A DNA stretch of 64,000 bases from Limnephilus marmoratus (taxonomy: Eukaryota > Arthropoda > Insecta > Trichoptera > Limnephilidae), in contig OU862922.1 of assembly GCA_917880885.1 (NCBI GenBank), forward strand, positions 24,242,627-24,306,626. Direction: 5' to 3'. Of this stretch, positions 43,951 through 54,255 are shown one piece after another (position 1 is the first letter of the stretch; every line of letters begins with the position of its first letter). The position numbers were made by a program, and so were the translations under genes. Under the pieces are notes generated by a model, which was not told where the DNA came from, did not search any database, and saw only the letters and a program-made list of their open reading frames with translations.

Positions 43951-44497
43951 TTTTCCTTCTTTTTTTTTTTTTTTTGGGGGGAAAATTTAACCCGGACATT
44001 TAAATCTGGTGCGTTTAAAAGGAACACCGTTTGTTGCCATGAGAATTGTATTTGTAAAAATGTATCTACATTTAAAATAAATACGAGGGGGGCCCAGAAG
44101 TAACGGGAATGGTGCTGTGGTGGAGAGGAAGAATGGGGGAACACATTTTTCGACCAGGTATTCTTTAGGGTCACTACTACTGAGTCAGTGTACGAAGTTG
44201 TGTCGCTGTGAGTGCACCTGTATGATTTTTTTTAGTAAACTTTTTCCATTTCGGCGAAAACGTGATGGCAGATTGTCGAGAGCAACGCGCGGCTGTGAAA
44301 TTTTGTTTCCTGTTGGGGAAATCGGCAAACTATTGTAATGCTGACTGCTTATGGGGATGCTGCCCTAGGTAAAACCAGAGTCTACGAGTGGTTTTCACTT
44401 TTTAAAAATGGAGAAATGTTAATTGAAGACCAACCTTGTTCAGGACGCCCCTCAACGTCAAAAACTGACGAAAAAGTCGACTAAATCAATACCCTAG

Positions 44498-45118
44498 CAA
44501 GGCTGTATTTACAATTTTCATCCGTATAGGCCAATTCATTTGCGCCGCCCCTTCCTAATTCTTAGAAGTTGCCACCTACCATGATCACTCACTTGTAGGC
44601 TGTTATTAGGTGACGCACAAATTTAAAAATAAATATTCAAAAATACGTTAAGTAGGTATTCAAAAATGAAAAGAATTAATTATTCGGAAAATAAAAGTGT
44701 AACATGAGACAAGAATTACAATTTTTGCGGGATTTTTTATTTGACAAAATCATTTATTTGTTTATTAAATGAAAGAACACACTTTGTAAAACACCACTTT
44801 TTATTATAATTGATATTTAAAAGCCAACCAGGTTTCGCTCGATCTCGAGCTTCATCAGGGCTATTATAACAACTAAAGTTAATTATCTACAGACATACAT
44901 ATATAAAAGACATTAACAGGATGAGTGAAAGAGCTAGCAATATTATAGGCGTCTAAAGGTTAATAGATAGAAAACTCTATCTATCAACAGTGACTTTTAT
45001 GTTGTTGTTTATAATTGTACACAAAATTAACGGCTTACCAAAGCGAGCTAGCGCCGCCCCCTGAACTCTGCCGCCCCTAGGCCGCGGCCTATAAGGCCTA
45101 TTGACAAATCCAGGACTG
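44498..45118. mobile_element. hAT-type MITE inserted in mariner
   Basis: Exact 8-bp duplication TACCCTAG (44490-44497 and 45119-45126). The ends are CAAGGCTGTATTTACAA and the reverse complement of CAGTCCTGGATTTGTCAA, an imperfect inverted repeat that continues with TATAGGCC. The mariner frame closes exactly if one duplication plus the insert is disregarded. The insert is 621 bp and has no transposase. It carries a hammerhead-like motif at 44819-44863. Confidence 0.9.
44819..44863 (-). ncRNA. Hammerhead-like motif inside the hAT insert, intact core
   Basis: On the minus strand CTGATGA (44858-44852), unpaired A, stem II GCTCG/CGAGC with AGAT loop, GAAA (44836-44833), CC-T-GG stem III, GTT with predicted cleavage before GGCTT. 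Stem I pairs AGCC with GGCT. All core bases of the consensus are present. Confidence 0.65.
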
Positions 45119-45600
45119 TACCCTAGTTCGTGAAGACCGTCTCCGAACCATTGATCAACACTGTGAGATGTCTAGAATGTCATGGAGTTCAATTCAGAGA
45201 ATTTTAACGGAAGATATGCCCGTGAGAAGGGTTGCAGCCCAATTTGTCCCTCGCCTTTTTACAGACGAGCAAAGGGAGCGTCGTCTTCAGGTTTTCAGCT
45301 TCAAAATCAGCTCGAAGAGGACCCTCAATTTTTTTCCAAGGTGATCTAGCCACCTGTGACTTCTTTTTGTTCCTCACACTGAAAAAGGATATGAAAGGAA
45401 AGCGTTTTGCCACTGTGAAGGAGGTAAAACAGAAATCACTGGAAGGCCTAAAGGACATCCCGATACGTGAAATTAAAAACTGTATTAAACAATGAAGGAA
45501 GCATTTGGAGAAGTGAGTTGTGTTCAATAGAGAATATTTTGAAGGTGTTCAAAATTTTATGAAAAATATTGAGAAATAAAGAAGTTATGACGTAAATATG

Positions 45601-46854
45601 CTATAAATCCAAAATGTACGGGGTCAAATTTTTCAATATAATTAATTTCGTACTTAAAAAATATCTTCATTTCGGTCACACATTTATCTTTAGTGATCAC
45701 GTCATTATCACACTTCAGAAATATTTTCCCCATGCCTTTGCCATTATTTACATTAATTATCGCTGTGAGACTTTCACAAACACGATTGGTGACAAAATAA
45801 AAACAGCATTTTTGGAGATTCTTCGGGAGAATGTTGTTCATCAGTGCGAAGGAGATCTATAATTGGCTGGAAAGGGGATTATAAATAATAGTCTGTGAAG
45901 TAACACTTCTCAGAGAATGCACATAATATATTACGTTAGGTATATACATAATGTATATAAAAAGAGGAGAGGATGCGGAATGAATACGAAATAATTGTTT
46001 GACAAAGAACTAGACACCTATGATCTATATTTAATATATAAGAATGAAGAGAAAATGAATATGTCTTAAATCGATGGCATAATTTCTCAGAAGTCATCCA
46101 TTCCTACATTTATATTAATAGTCTTTCAGACGTTTGTGAACCTCTGCTGAAAGGTGGGAAGCTCTTTGGCTCATGGCCAAGAGGTCATTGATTAAAACCC
46201 CGTCGTAAAATAATAGATTTATGCAATTTTTTTTAATAATATAGAAACTATTTCAAATATTGTGTACCTGTTGATTCCCTGTTCTTTAGTTCTGAAGGTA
46301 ACATCCACTCATACTGGTGAAATATCATTATTCAGAATCGAATATAGTTTGAATTGGCTTTAGGCATGATTAATGACTTCATCTGATTAGCAAGGCACAT
46401 CTTAACATTCCATTTTCCCGTTTTCTTCCTCTCCAAGGAGGTCGCGAGGCTTCAGATCCTTTCCCGAAATGGGGACACTATATTTCCGTCGCGACGCGTC
46501 GTAAATAAAATCACAGTAAGTACCAAAAATTATCAAAAATGAGTTGATTATGGAAGTTATTACCTAAGTATTGAATTTATATGTTTTACAAAAAAAAATC
46601 GTTTCCAATTTCACCGCTCTTGGTAAAAAAAACACAGTATTCCGGTTCCTCTAAGTAAAGACACAGTTCCTTCGTTGCTTAAACTGCGTTTAAACATTTA
46701 TTTTATACGTTTATACGAAAATACAGTATTTTTATCTTCCATCTTGAAATACATTTTCCCGCCGTCTTTTACTCTTCGGTGGCGTCTTGTTGGAACACGG
46801 CGTGCTTATGTATTTTTTAATCAAGTTGTATTAAAACCAGACTTTTGCGCGTTC
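45601..46854. other. Stretch without supported gene
   Basis: Open frames overlap on both strands at 45557-45862 but show no domain. Region 46440-46510 has a small GC-rich patch. Nothing else recognised. Confidence 0.3.
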
Positions 46855-47425
46855 CACAACCACCACCAAAAAAAAACACAAAAAATCGCGGAAAAAACCA
46901 CCAGAACACTCAACCAACCACTACCACAACCACCGAAACAACTACCACAAAAACCAACACAACAGCCACAACAACCACCACCACAATCACCAAACAATTA
47001 CCACCACAATAACCAACCAAACAACCAAAACCACAACCCCCAACAAGTTCACCACCGAAACGTCTGCCACCATGACAACGACAATTTCAACAACAACCAT
47101 CAAAACAGTCGTCACATCGACCACCACAACAGTCAGCAAAATATTTTCCACCACAATCTCCAAAAATTTATCACGAAGGTCGAAACATCAACCAACACAA
47201 CAACGACCAACCACTGTAACCACCACAGCCACAAAAAACCACAACCACTATTATCACAAAGCCACGACAACTAATTCTACAACAACCACAACTGCTACCA
47301 CGGCAACAACAACCACAACCACCACGACAGCCATCAAATAATCATCGCAGCAACCACCAAAGTAATCTCTACCAAAACCACCAAAACAACCACCACAAAA
47401 ACCACCACCACATCCACCTTATAAC
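46855..47425 (+). repeat. CCA/CAA-rich low-complexity tract
   Basis: About 570 bases in which the plus strand is almost only C and A. Two frames stay open and read as runs of Gln, Pro, Asn and His, or of Thr. Degenerate CCACAA and ACCACC units without one fixed period suggest microsatellite growth followed by point changes. A coding origin is unlikely because the flanks of the frames have no start, splice or domain signals. Confidence 0.8.
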
Positions 47426-48263
47426 TATGTCAAACACCACAGCATTGATTCTGGAGAACGGCTCCCACGTGAATTACTGTGTTTTAACTTACAGTATACT
47501 TATATGGCAGTATAGTTTCACCGATTTCTGTAAAAATCATTTTTATCTTTCGTTTTTAAAACGCTTCCATATCAAACAGTGTAACATCTCATCTCATCTT
47601 TTTATATCATTTAATTGGACACATGTAATAAATATCTCAATAATAATTAATTATTAACACTTCGTTTGAAAACCGTCGCTAACTTCATTATAAAACATAA
47701 CGATCGCATCTGATTAACGTCGACAGCGGATCGAGCATCAATTATTTTGAATTTATTGCAAGTTACCAAAGTCACTATTCCATCTATCACATTATATCTG
47801 CATACCTATCTACGAACTGCTTTTATCTTTGAAATAAACTATTGAATCACAGGTCGTAAACGAAGTTTATCTTGTTAAACCAAAGTAATTATTAAAATAC
47901 TAGCGGATTGTGTAATCTCAATGAAGCAGTTCCAAATATTGAAAATGGCAATTAAAATAATTTTCTGCTAAAAATAGCTAGATAAAGTTAGGTTCTTTAA
48001 CGCTTGTCTGAAATCTTCAAACAGTTCTAATTTTCCAACTACGGGCTGCATGCAGCCGCGGGAACATTTGATGCAACCCCGTAGAATTTTTTTTGCGGCG
48101 CGCATGTTGAAAACGCCGCAAACAAAAAATTACATTCAGAACACGAGCATGGTTTTCATTCACTGTACACTATACACTGTTAGATATGTAAATAATTTTT
48201 AAAGTTAGTTAAATAAATATTAAATTATCTTCGTGTTCTGTGCGTAATTTTGAACATATAGTT
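47426..48263. other. AT-rich stretch, with one GC patch
   Basis: At 48040-48120 a block with GGGCTGCATGCAGCCGCGGG and GCGGCGCGCATG recalls the ends of some hAT elements, but no 8-bp duplication can be placed. No gene is supported. Confidence 0.3.
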
Positions 48264-48423
48264 GCGGATCGCAAATGTGCCGTAAAATGCTGAAAACTAT
48301 TCAAGTTTTCCGAGTATAATTACAAGTTAAGCTGGTGAACTAGTGGACGCTTATACAGATTCATTCTTAAGTTAAAACCAGTCTTAGGTTCATAACGTCA
48401 TATTATATAACGTTCCCGAGAGC

Positions 48424-48804
48424 TTGTCTGAAGAAAAGGCAGTCATCATTACGGAAGATAGAGACAAAGTTTCTTCGGCTATAAAAACTATCGACCCGTC
48501 ATTAGATCTAATCAACGTCAAAGTATTCCGACTGGGTGCCAAGAAAATTGCCAACAAAAATCGTCCAATTAAATTGGAATTTACTAACAATATCGCGCCG
48601 AGAACTCTCCTACGTAATAGCACCAAATTTAAAGACGGAATCAAAGCAAGTAACGACTTAACCATCCTCCAAAGGAATCAATTGGTGGAGCTAAGAAAGC
48701 AATTATTGTTCCGTCAAGAGAATGGTGAACCAAATCTTACCATAAAGTACATAAACTCAAAACCAACTATTGTTACAACCCTTCCAAAAAACGACACAAT
48801 GTAA
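48424..48804 (+). CDS. LINE-2 ORF1, C-terminal part
   Basis: About 126 codons with no ATG at the start, so the frame enters from a truncated or missing upstream part. It contains VKVFRLGAKKIANKNRP, LEFTNNIAPRTLLRN, RNQLVELRKQLLFRQENGE and LTIKYINSKPTIV. This is the C-terminal half of FP-type LINE ORF1 proteins, which bind element RNA. It ends ATGTAA, six bases ahead of the ORF2 frame. Confidence 0.7.
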   Translation: MSEEKAVIITEDRDKVSSAIKTIDPSLDLINVKVFRLGAKKIANKNRPIKLEFTNNIAPRTLLRNSTKFKDGIKASNDLTILQRNQLVELRKQLLFRQENGEPNLTIKYINSKPTIVTTLPKNDTM

Positions 48805-48809
48805 ACAAA

Positions 48810-51647
48810 TTGAAGTGCTATTACCAAAATGTCAGAGGCATGAAAACTAAACTTAAGGACTTTAAAATACATGCCCCGACACTGCCACATGACATTCTCA
48901 TTCTTACGGAAACCTGGCTGGAACCATCCATCAACTCTGCTGAGCTTGGTCTACCCCACCATCATATTTACCGGTCTGACAGAAGTCAACAAACCAGCGC
49001 TAAATCTAGAGGCGGTGGCGTCATGATAGCTGTCAACAAGATACATCCTTCAAAACTTCTGAAGACCAAAAATTGTAATGTGGAGCAAGTTTACATCTTA
49101 CTAAACGGTAAAAATCAAAAAAATATCATAGGTAGTGTTTATATTCCGCCATCATCAGATTTAAGTGTATACAAAAGTCATTTCGAGGATATTGAACAAC
49201 TGTCGTATAAATTTCCAAATAGTAAAATCACTATCATCGGTGATTACAATTTACCAAAAATCAATTGGGGCACCCGTGACAATTCTACATTATCTCAAAA
49301 CTCTAGCTTAACTGACACAGAAAAAGAAATAGTTGAATTATGTGATTTCCTTAACCTAGTTCAATTAAACAATGTAAAAAATGACAATAATAGATTACTA
49401 GATATTGTTCTTTGTACCGACTTGTCAACTGCGGTTGAAAAGTCACTCGATTCAGTTCTTGCCCCTGATTCTCATCACCCACCTTTAGATATTACTGTAT
49501 TATGTAACCCTTTAAAATGTCAAATTAAAAACCAGACGCAATCTCCTAACTTTAATAAAGCCAACTATGATGCTATTCGCGATTATTTATATAACACTGA
49601 CTGGTCTATACTAGAAGGAGGTAATCTCGATGAGAATATTAAAGCCTTTTATGATCATCTATATAAAACCATAGAAAACTTTGTCCCAATTAGTTATAAA
49701 TTATGTTCAAATTTCCCTCGCTGGTTTAGCAAGGACCTCATTAACATAGTAATTGAGAAGAAAAAAGCCCATAAAATTTATAAAGAAACAACAAATCTTT
49801 CTGATTTTATAATTTTCAGCAAGCTGCGAAAAGATTGTAATAAATTATCAAACATTTGTTATAATAATTATATTAAGAATGTGGAATTTTCGATTGGTAA
49901 CAATGTAAAACATTTTTTCAACTATTGTAAAGCCCAAAATAACAACAACCTTGGCATACCTGAAACTATGCACTATAAACTTAAAACTTCCTGTAAAATC
50001 AAAGAAATTGTCAATTTGTTTGCAGATTTTTTTAAGGATGTATATGAAACAGATATCCCTGATGAAGACATTCCAAACTTTGAGTCAGATATAAATTTAC
50101 AACTATCTCAGATACATATTGAGATTAAAGAAATTGCAGCATGTATCAAACTGCTGGAACCTAAATCGTGCTCAGGGCCAGATAAAATTCCCCCCGTATT
50201 TCTAAAAAACTGTGGGGGTAGTGTCTCTTACCCTCTGTACCTACTATTTAATCAATCACTTTTAACAGGCAAGTTCCCACAAATATGGAAAAATAGCTTT
50301 CTCACTCCAATATTTAAAAGCGGAGACAAGTCTTTAGTTGAAAATTACAGACCAATATGCATACAATCGTCAATACCAAAAATTTTTGAAAAGTTAATTC
50401 TTCAAAAAATATGTTCTTGCATAAAATTTAATATCTCATCATTTCAACATGGGTTTATCTCTGGACGATCTACCTTAACTAACCTTACACTGTATGAACA
50501 TTTTATCTCTGGTGCTCTTGCTAATAGAGGACAAGTTGACTCAATTTACACGGATTTCAGTAAAGCCTTTGATAAGGTTTGCATTAAAATTCTTATAAAT
50601 AAATTGTCTAAATTAGGAATAAGTGGTAATTTATTATGTTGGATTAAGAATTATTTATCAAAACGTGTACTAACTGTCTGTATTAAAGAACACTTGTCTT
50701 ACGAATTTGAAGCCACTAGTGGTGTGCCTCAGGGTTCGCACCTTGGTCCAATATTGTTTATACTATTCATAAATGATGTCACCTCCATATTCACTGATGT
50801 TAACATATTATTATTTGCTGATGACATGAAAATATATAAAATCATAAAAAATATATACGACTGCTTGTCCCTCCAATCCAATTTTATAAAATTCGTAGAA
50901 TGGTGTACCATTAACAAACTTACACTTAACATTAAAAAATGTCAAATCATGAGTTTCTTTAGAATTAAAAACCCTATCAAATATAGTTACTCTTTTAACA
51001 ATCACAGTTTATTGTCAGTACCTGTAATAAGGGACCTTGGAATAACCTTCGACTCTAAGCTACTATTTACCAACCACATTGATATAATAACTGGTAAAGC
51101 AATGAAAATGTTGGGCTTCATTGTAAGAATTTGTAGAGATTTCAAAAATATCCAAACATTCAAATTACTATATACAACTCTGGTTAGGAGTCATTTAGAA
51201 TACAATTCCCCCATATGGAACCCTTTCTACAAAAGCCATGCAAACTCCATTGAAAGAATCCAACGCAAATTTCTCAGATCAATTAATTTCAAATTAGGTA
51301 TTCCCGCGGTTGACATAAACTATGAATCTTTATTACAAAAAATGCGACTCTTATCGTTAAAAGATAGAAGAATACTCAATGACCTTATTTTTTTATTTAA
51401 AATAAACAATAACTGGTTTGACTCCCCTGAACTTGTCTCATTAATAAATTACCATGTACCTTGTAGACCGACTCGACTCAAAACACCTTTCCACTGTGAC
51501 AATACTATGACGAACGCAGAACAAAACTCAACCATAAATCGCTTGCATATTTTAGGCAATGAATATGCTAATATCGATAACGCTGCCGGTAATCTGGCTT
51601 CATACAAAAGATGCGTTAAACTAAATTTGTTTGCTAGTACCACGTAA
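48810..51647 (+). CDS. LINE-2 ORF2: endonuclease and reverse transcriptase (intact)
   Basis: About 945 codons open. The endonuclease has YYQNVRG (N7), LTETWL (E about 32), IIGDYNLPKINWG, RLLDIVL and DSHHPPLDI. The reverse transcriptase has NYRPICIQSSIPKIFEKLIL, QHGFISGRSTLTN, YTDFSKAFDKV (motif A, about 579), GVPQGSHLGPILF (motif B, about 639), LLFADDMKIYK (motif C, about 668), then RDLGITFDSKL. The C-terminus includes LEYNSPIWNP and SLINYHVPCRPTR. No ATG lies in frame before residue 11; the ATG at 48799 overlaps the ORF1 stop in another frame, so coupling of ORF2 to ORF1 is possible but unproven. All catalytic residues I can check are present. Confidence 0.9.
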   Translation: MKCYYQNVRGMKTKLKDFKIHAPTLPHDILILTETWLEPSINSAELGLPHHHIYRSDRSQQTSAKSRGGGVMIAVNKIHPSKLLKTKNCNVEQVYILLNGKNQKNIIGSVYIPPSSDLSVYKSHFEDIEQLSYKFPNSKITIIGDYNLPKINWGTRDNSTLSQNSSLTDTEKEIVELCDFLNLVQLNNVKNDNNRLLDIVLCTDLSTAVEKSLDSVLAPDSHHPPLDITVLCNPLKCQIKNQTQSPNFNKANYDAIRDYLYNTDWSILEGGNLDENIKAFYDHLYKTIENFVPISYKLCSNFPRWFSKDLINIVIEKKKAHKIYKETTNLSDFIIFSKLRKDCNKLSNICYNNYIKNVEFSIGNNVKHFFNYCKAQNNNNLGIPETMHYKLKTSCKIKEIVNLFADFFKDVYETDIPDEDIPNFESDINLQLSQIHIEIKEIAACIKLLEPKSCSGPDKIPPVFLKNCGGSVSYPLYLLFNQSLLTGKFPQIWKNSFLTPIFKSGDKSLVENYRPICIQSSIPKIFEKLILQKICSCIKFNISSFQHGFISGRSTLTNLTLYEHFISGALANRGQVDSIYTDFSKAFDKVCIKILINKLSKLGISGNLLCWIKNYLSKRVLTVCIKEHLSYEFEATSGVPQGSHLGPILFILFINDVTSIFTDVNILLFADDMKIYKIIKNIYDCLSLQSNFIKFVEWCTINKLTLNIKKCQIMSFFRIKNPIKYSYSFNNHSLLSVPVIRDLGITFDSKLLFTNHIDIITGKAMKMLGFIVRICRDFKNIQTFKLLYTTLVRSHLEYNSPIWNPFYKSHANSIERIQRKFLRSINFKLGIPAVDINYESLLQKMRLLSLKDRRILNDLIFLFKINNNWFDSPELVSLINYHVPCRPTRLKTPFHCDNTMTNAEQNSTINRLHILGNEYANIDNAAGNLASYKRCVKLNLFASTT

Positions 51648-51774
51648 ATACTTTATGTAAACATAATATGCCTACCAGTACTTCTAAAACTATTAATGCA
51701 CTAGAAATCATAGGTACTTGTAAAATTTATCATATCAGTTAACATAATCCAGGATTTATTACTTTTTATATTTT

Positions 51775-52080
51775 ATATTTAAATCTTTGTAGGTACCTTG
51801 AGATAGGTATCTTATTTGTACATTTTATTGTTTTATTTCTCTCTTTAAATTTTTATTTTTACTTTTACCTAATAATTTATAGTTTGTACTTTAATACTTT
51901 ATATTTTAAACTATTTATAGTTTGTACTTTAATTAATTTAGTTTTGTACTTTAATTTATAGTTTGTACTTAATACTTTATATCTTAAACTATTCACTTTA
52001 TAATTTACTTTTATATATTATTGTTTTTATACACTACTTATTACCTTACTTTTTACCTTTTTTCTTAAATTTGACTAACA
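51775..52080 (+). repeat. Tandem AT-rich repeats in LINE-2 3' region
   Basis: Units of the form TTTATAGTTTGTACTTTAAT and ATACTTTATATTTTAAACTA recur four or more times between 51870 and 52000. Confidence 0.7.
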
Positions 52081-52188
52081 TTTATATTGTTATTCTTCAT
52101 GTTGTTGTACTATTATAAGTATGTCAATTATGTTAATGGCACGATTTGTGCCGTATATGTGTAAATAAATAAATAAATAAATAAATAA

Positions 52189-53012
52189 TGCACGGATATA
52201 TTTTCAGTTGCGGATTCATCTGCGGACGCATTTTGAAGAAAACCATGTTCGTGTTTCAAGTGCAATTTAAAAAATCCAGCTGCAAAAATGGTGGAAAAGC
52301 ATTTCCTTTTCCGCGTGTAACAATTATTTGCTTGTGAACTCGTATGCAAAATTATTCTTAAGTTTAAAACCAGTCTGTTCTGATTGAACCTTCAAATTGT
52401 TGCGGACATATCCACTAATACAAATCAAGGGAAACCATTATCACGTTCCCAGTGCAGTTCTAAATAATTGCAAATTACCCGAAGTCAATTTCTTCGCTTT
52501 TGCGAATGGTGTCATGTGTAAATATGGTGTCATAGAAACCGTTATGTATCCCTTACCTTCATTATACAAAATATTATTTAAACGGTTTTGGAAAGAGAAA
52601 ACACCACGCTTTATATTCAAATACAGAAGATATAACAGTAGAATTAAAATGTGCTCCACCATGAAATCAAAAGTTCCGACCGCAATTTTCGAAAAATTTA
52701 TGTATATTTGAAAATGCGTATTTTAATTTGAATTCGAAAAGGGTATTTTAAGACCTCTCTAAAACAGTTTTTAGTTTTCAGATATACTTACAAATATTCC
52801 ATTTATTTGAATTTTACAGCAAAGCGTCTTAAAATATACCGATCAATATGCGAGAGATTAAGCAATTAGTAGGTACTTACACCGATTCTTTTGCTGTATT
52901 TTTTCTACGCCAAAAAATCTTGGAAACGGGTAGCTAAGTAGTGAGTCAACTAATTATTACGCGCCCTAATATAATGGCGACGAAGAGTTGAATACTAATA
53001 ATATTTATATTA
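52189..53012. other. AT-rich stretch beside LINE-2
   Basis: The first 200 bases resemble the sequence just upstream of LINE-2 (see findings). The open frames at 52397-52711 show no domain. Confidence 0.35.
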
Positions 53013-53505
53013 TCTAATATATAAAATTCTCGTGTCACGGTGTTTGTTACCATACTCCTCCGAAACGGCTGGACCAATTTTGATGAAATTTTGTGTGCTT
53101 TTCTAGTAGGTCTGAGAATCGACCAACATCTATTTTTCATACCCCTAAAAGTAAAGGGTGTTCCACTCCGAAGAAAATTATTTTCCCCATACATTTTGTA
53201 TGGAACGAATTCTCCTATTTTGAAAGAACTGCAGCAATATTCTAAGGGGTATAATATTGAACTGTGAACCGGGGGAGGGGGGAGGGGGGAAAGGAACTCA
53301 GGAAGGGGGGTTAGCGGGATGGGGGAAGGGGAGAAGTGGAGTGGGGAGAGGGAGAGGGAACGCGAGAGGGGAAAGGATACGCAGGGAGAAACAATTTAGA
53401 TCAAGGTATGGTATACGCAGGGAGAAACAATTTAGATCAATTCAGCTAATAAGTTGACAACAGTTTTTGATTCTGAGGCGGTACGAAGTTCGCCGGATCA
53501 GCTAG
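53013..53505 (+). mobile_element. Non-autonomous Helitron, complete
   Basis: Starts TCTAATATATAAAATTCTCG after A, contains CTCCGAAACGGCTGGACC and TTTTGATGAAATTTTGTG, a G-rich centre, and ends with the hairpin GGCG/CGCC (53477-53494), then CTAG (53502-53505) before T. A TC start, 3' hairpin, CTRR end and A-T target all fit the Helitron rule. The repeated ACGCAGGGAGAAACAATTTA block (53371 and 53415) is a small internal duplication. There is no Rep/helicase. Confidence 0.8.
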
Positions 53506-53552
53506 TAGTTGAATAAAAGTTGAAAATTAATAGATTTCTTCCTTTTTACCAC

Positions 53553-53880
53553 GTTTTTTTTTTTTTAGGGGAAGGAGGTGGGGAAGAGGAAGGTTGGGAA
53601 GTACCTGGCTATTCAGATCTGGCCACCAAACACGGCTAAAGCCATTTTCAAGCAACGTTTCAATTCTGAATGGTGGTCTTACACCAGGGCGATACTGATA
53701 GTATCTTCCACTCTGGAACATGCCGCAAATATACTATATATTATTTTTAAATGAATTAATTGTGAAATAACACAAATTAAATTTATTTGTAAATTTATAA
53801 AAAATAAAATTTATTTGCGCATGCCCGCGACCTCCGGATTGTGAGTCAAGAGTCTTACCTACTGGACTACGGAGGTCGTC
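53553..53880 (-). repeat. tRNA-derived SINE (SINE A), copy 3
   Basis: Minus strand: tRNA-like head (GTAGTCCAGTAGGTAAG, CTCTTGACTCAC, CCGGAGGTCGCGGGC; the B box is worn), AT-rich linker, then CCAGAGTGGAAG, ATCGCCCTGG and CCAGATCTGAATAGCCAGG to a poly-A. The last 90 or so bases seen in copy 2 are missing. Confidence 0.7.
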
Positions 53881-53904
53881 AAACGTTTATTGTTTATAAA
53901 AAAA

Positions 53905-53946
53905 ACCGACATGTTTCGTGAGCGATGCTTACTTTCTCAGGGTTTA
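53905..53946 (-). ncRNA. Hammerhead-like motif, PLE-1 (G8 lost)
   Basis: CTGAGAA (53940-53934) in place of CTGANGA, worn stem II, GAAACATGTC (from 53917) with palindromic CATG and GTC cleavage site. Stem I pairs AAACC with GGTTT, five pairs. The lost G should abolish cleavage. Confidence 0.5.
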
Positions 53947-54059
53947 CAACTAATTAAAACAATGGCATAATTTACAGAGGGAATCAGTTTAATAATGGGT
54001 TATTTAAAAATATTTTCTGATTATTACGCTCTTTCTAATTTCTAAGATTTACAATTTAT

Positions 54060-54255
54060 GTAACTGGACGCCATTGTAGTAGCTCAATCCCACCATTAAA
54101 GTCAAACGTGTGACTCGTCTCCAACAAATGATTGATAAACTACGCAAAACTATTATTGTTTAAAATCTCATGTGTTCCTTTATCCTTATTTCAAAGTTTC
54201 TCCAAGTTTTACGTATATAAAAAACCAAAACACAATACTTCAATATACAGACTCC
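54060..54255 (-). pseudogene. Penelope GIY-YIG endonuclease remnant
   Basis: Minus strand reads LVFYIRKTWRNFEIRIKEHM then RF and a stop. It corresponds to the Penelope pattern YIG-TGR-F--R--EH. The first catalytic motif is YIR here, with G lost. Downstream FINHLLETSHTFDFNGG parallels the C-terminal remnant at 3.4 kb. Confidence 0.6.

Larger units (their letters stand above)
44265..45590 (+). pseudogene. mariner transposase, broken
   Basis: N-terminal part: MADCREQRAAVKFCFLLGKS, then in shifted frames a helix-turn-helix region (VYEWFS, FKNGEML, EDQPCSGRPSTSKTDEKVD). Removing the hAT insert brings INTLVREDR into one frame, followed by ID-HCEMSRMSWSSIQRIL, VRRVAAQFVPRLFTDEQR and NFFP. Next comes a deletion: sequence around GTGAT passes directly from the region before the first catalytic Asp to LATCDFFLFLTLKKDMKGKRF near the C-terminus. 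Two of the three catalytic Asp blocks are therefore gone. The end (EEVKQKSL, IKNCIKQ, then IF-GVQNFYEKY-like sequence) is degraded. Confidence 0.85.
44084..45600 (+). mobile_element. mariner element, internally deleted and carrying a hAT insertion
   Basis: Starts CGAGGGGGGCCCAGAAG right after TA (44082-44083), a typical mariner end. The transposase relic runs from 44265 to about 45590. A 621-bp element with an 8-bp duplication sits at 44498-45118, and the catalytic core is deleted at about 45341. A 3' inverted repeat matching the left end is not recognisable, so the right boundary is approximate. Confidence 0.85.
48421..52188 (+). mobile_element. Non-LTR retrotransposon (LINE-2, this window), 5'-truncated within ORF1
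   Basis: Carries the C-terminal part of ORF1, an open ORF2 and a roughly 540-bp 3' region with tandem AGTTTGTACTTTAA-type repeats, ending in AAATAAATAAATAAATAAAT. ORF1 and ORF2 nearly touch. The family differs from LINE-1 in motif details (GVPQGSHLGP, LLFADDMKIYK). A related relic lies at 10.2 kb. A 5' target duplication is not evident. Confidence 0.85.

Noticed and set aside
46675..47274. 199-codon open frame rich in Gln, Pro, His and Asn
   Set aside because: It has no ATG start and follows a CCA/CAA low-complexity tract that stays open in several frames.
48264..48420. Target-site duplication of the second LINE
   Set aside because: The flanking similarity extends over 100 bases at low identity, unlike the short exact duplication made on insertion.
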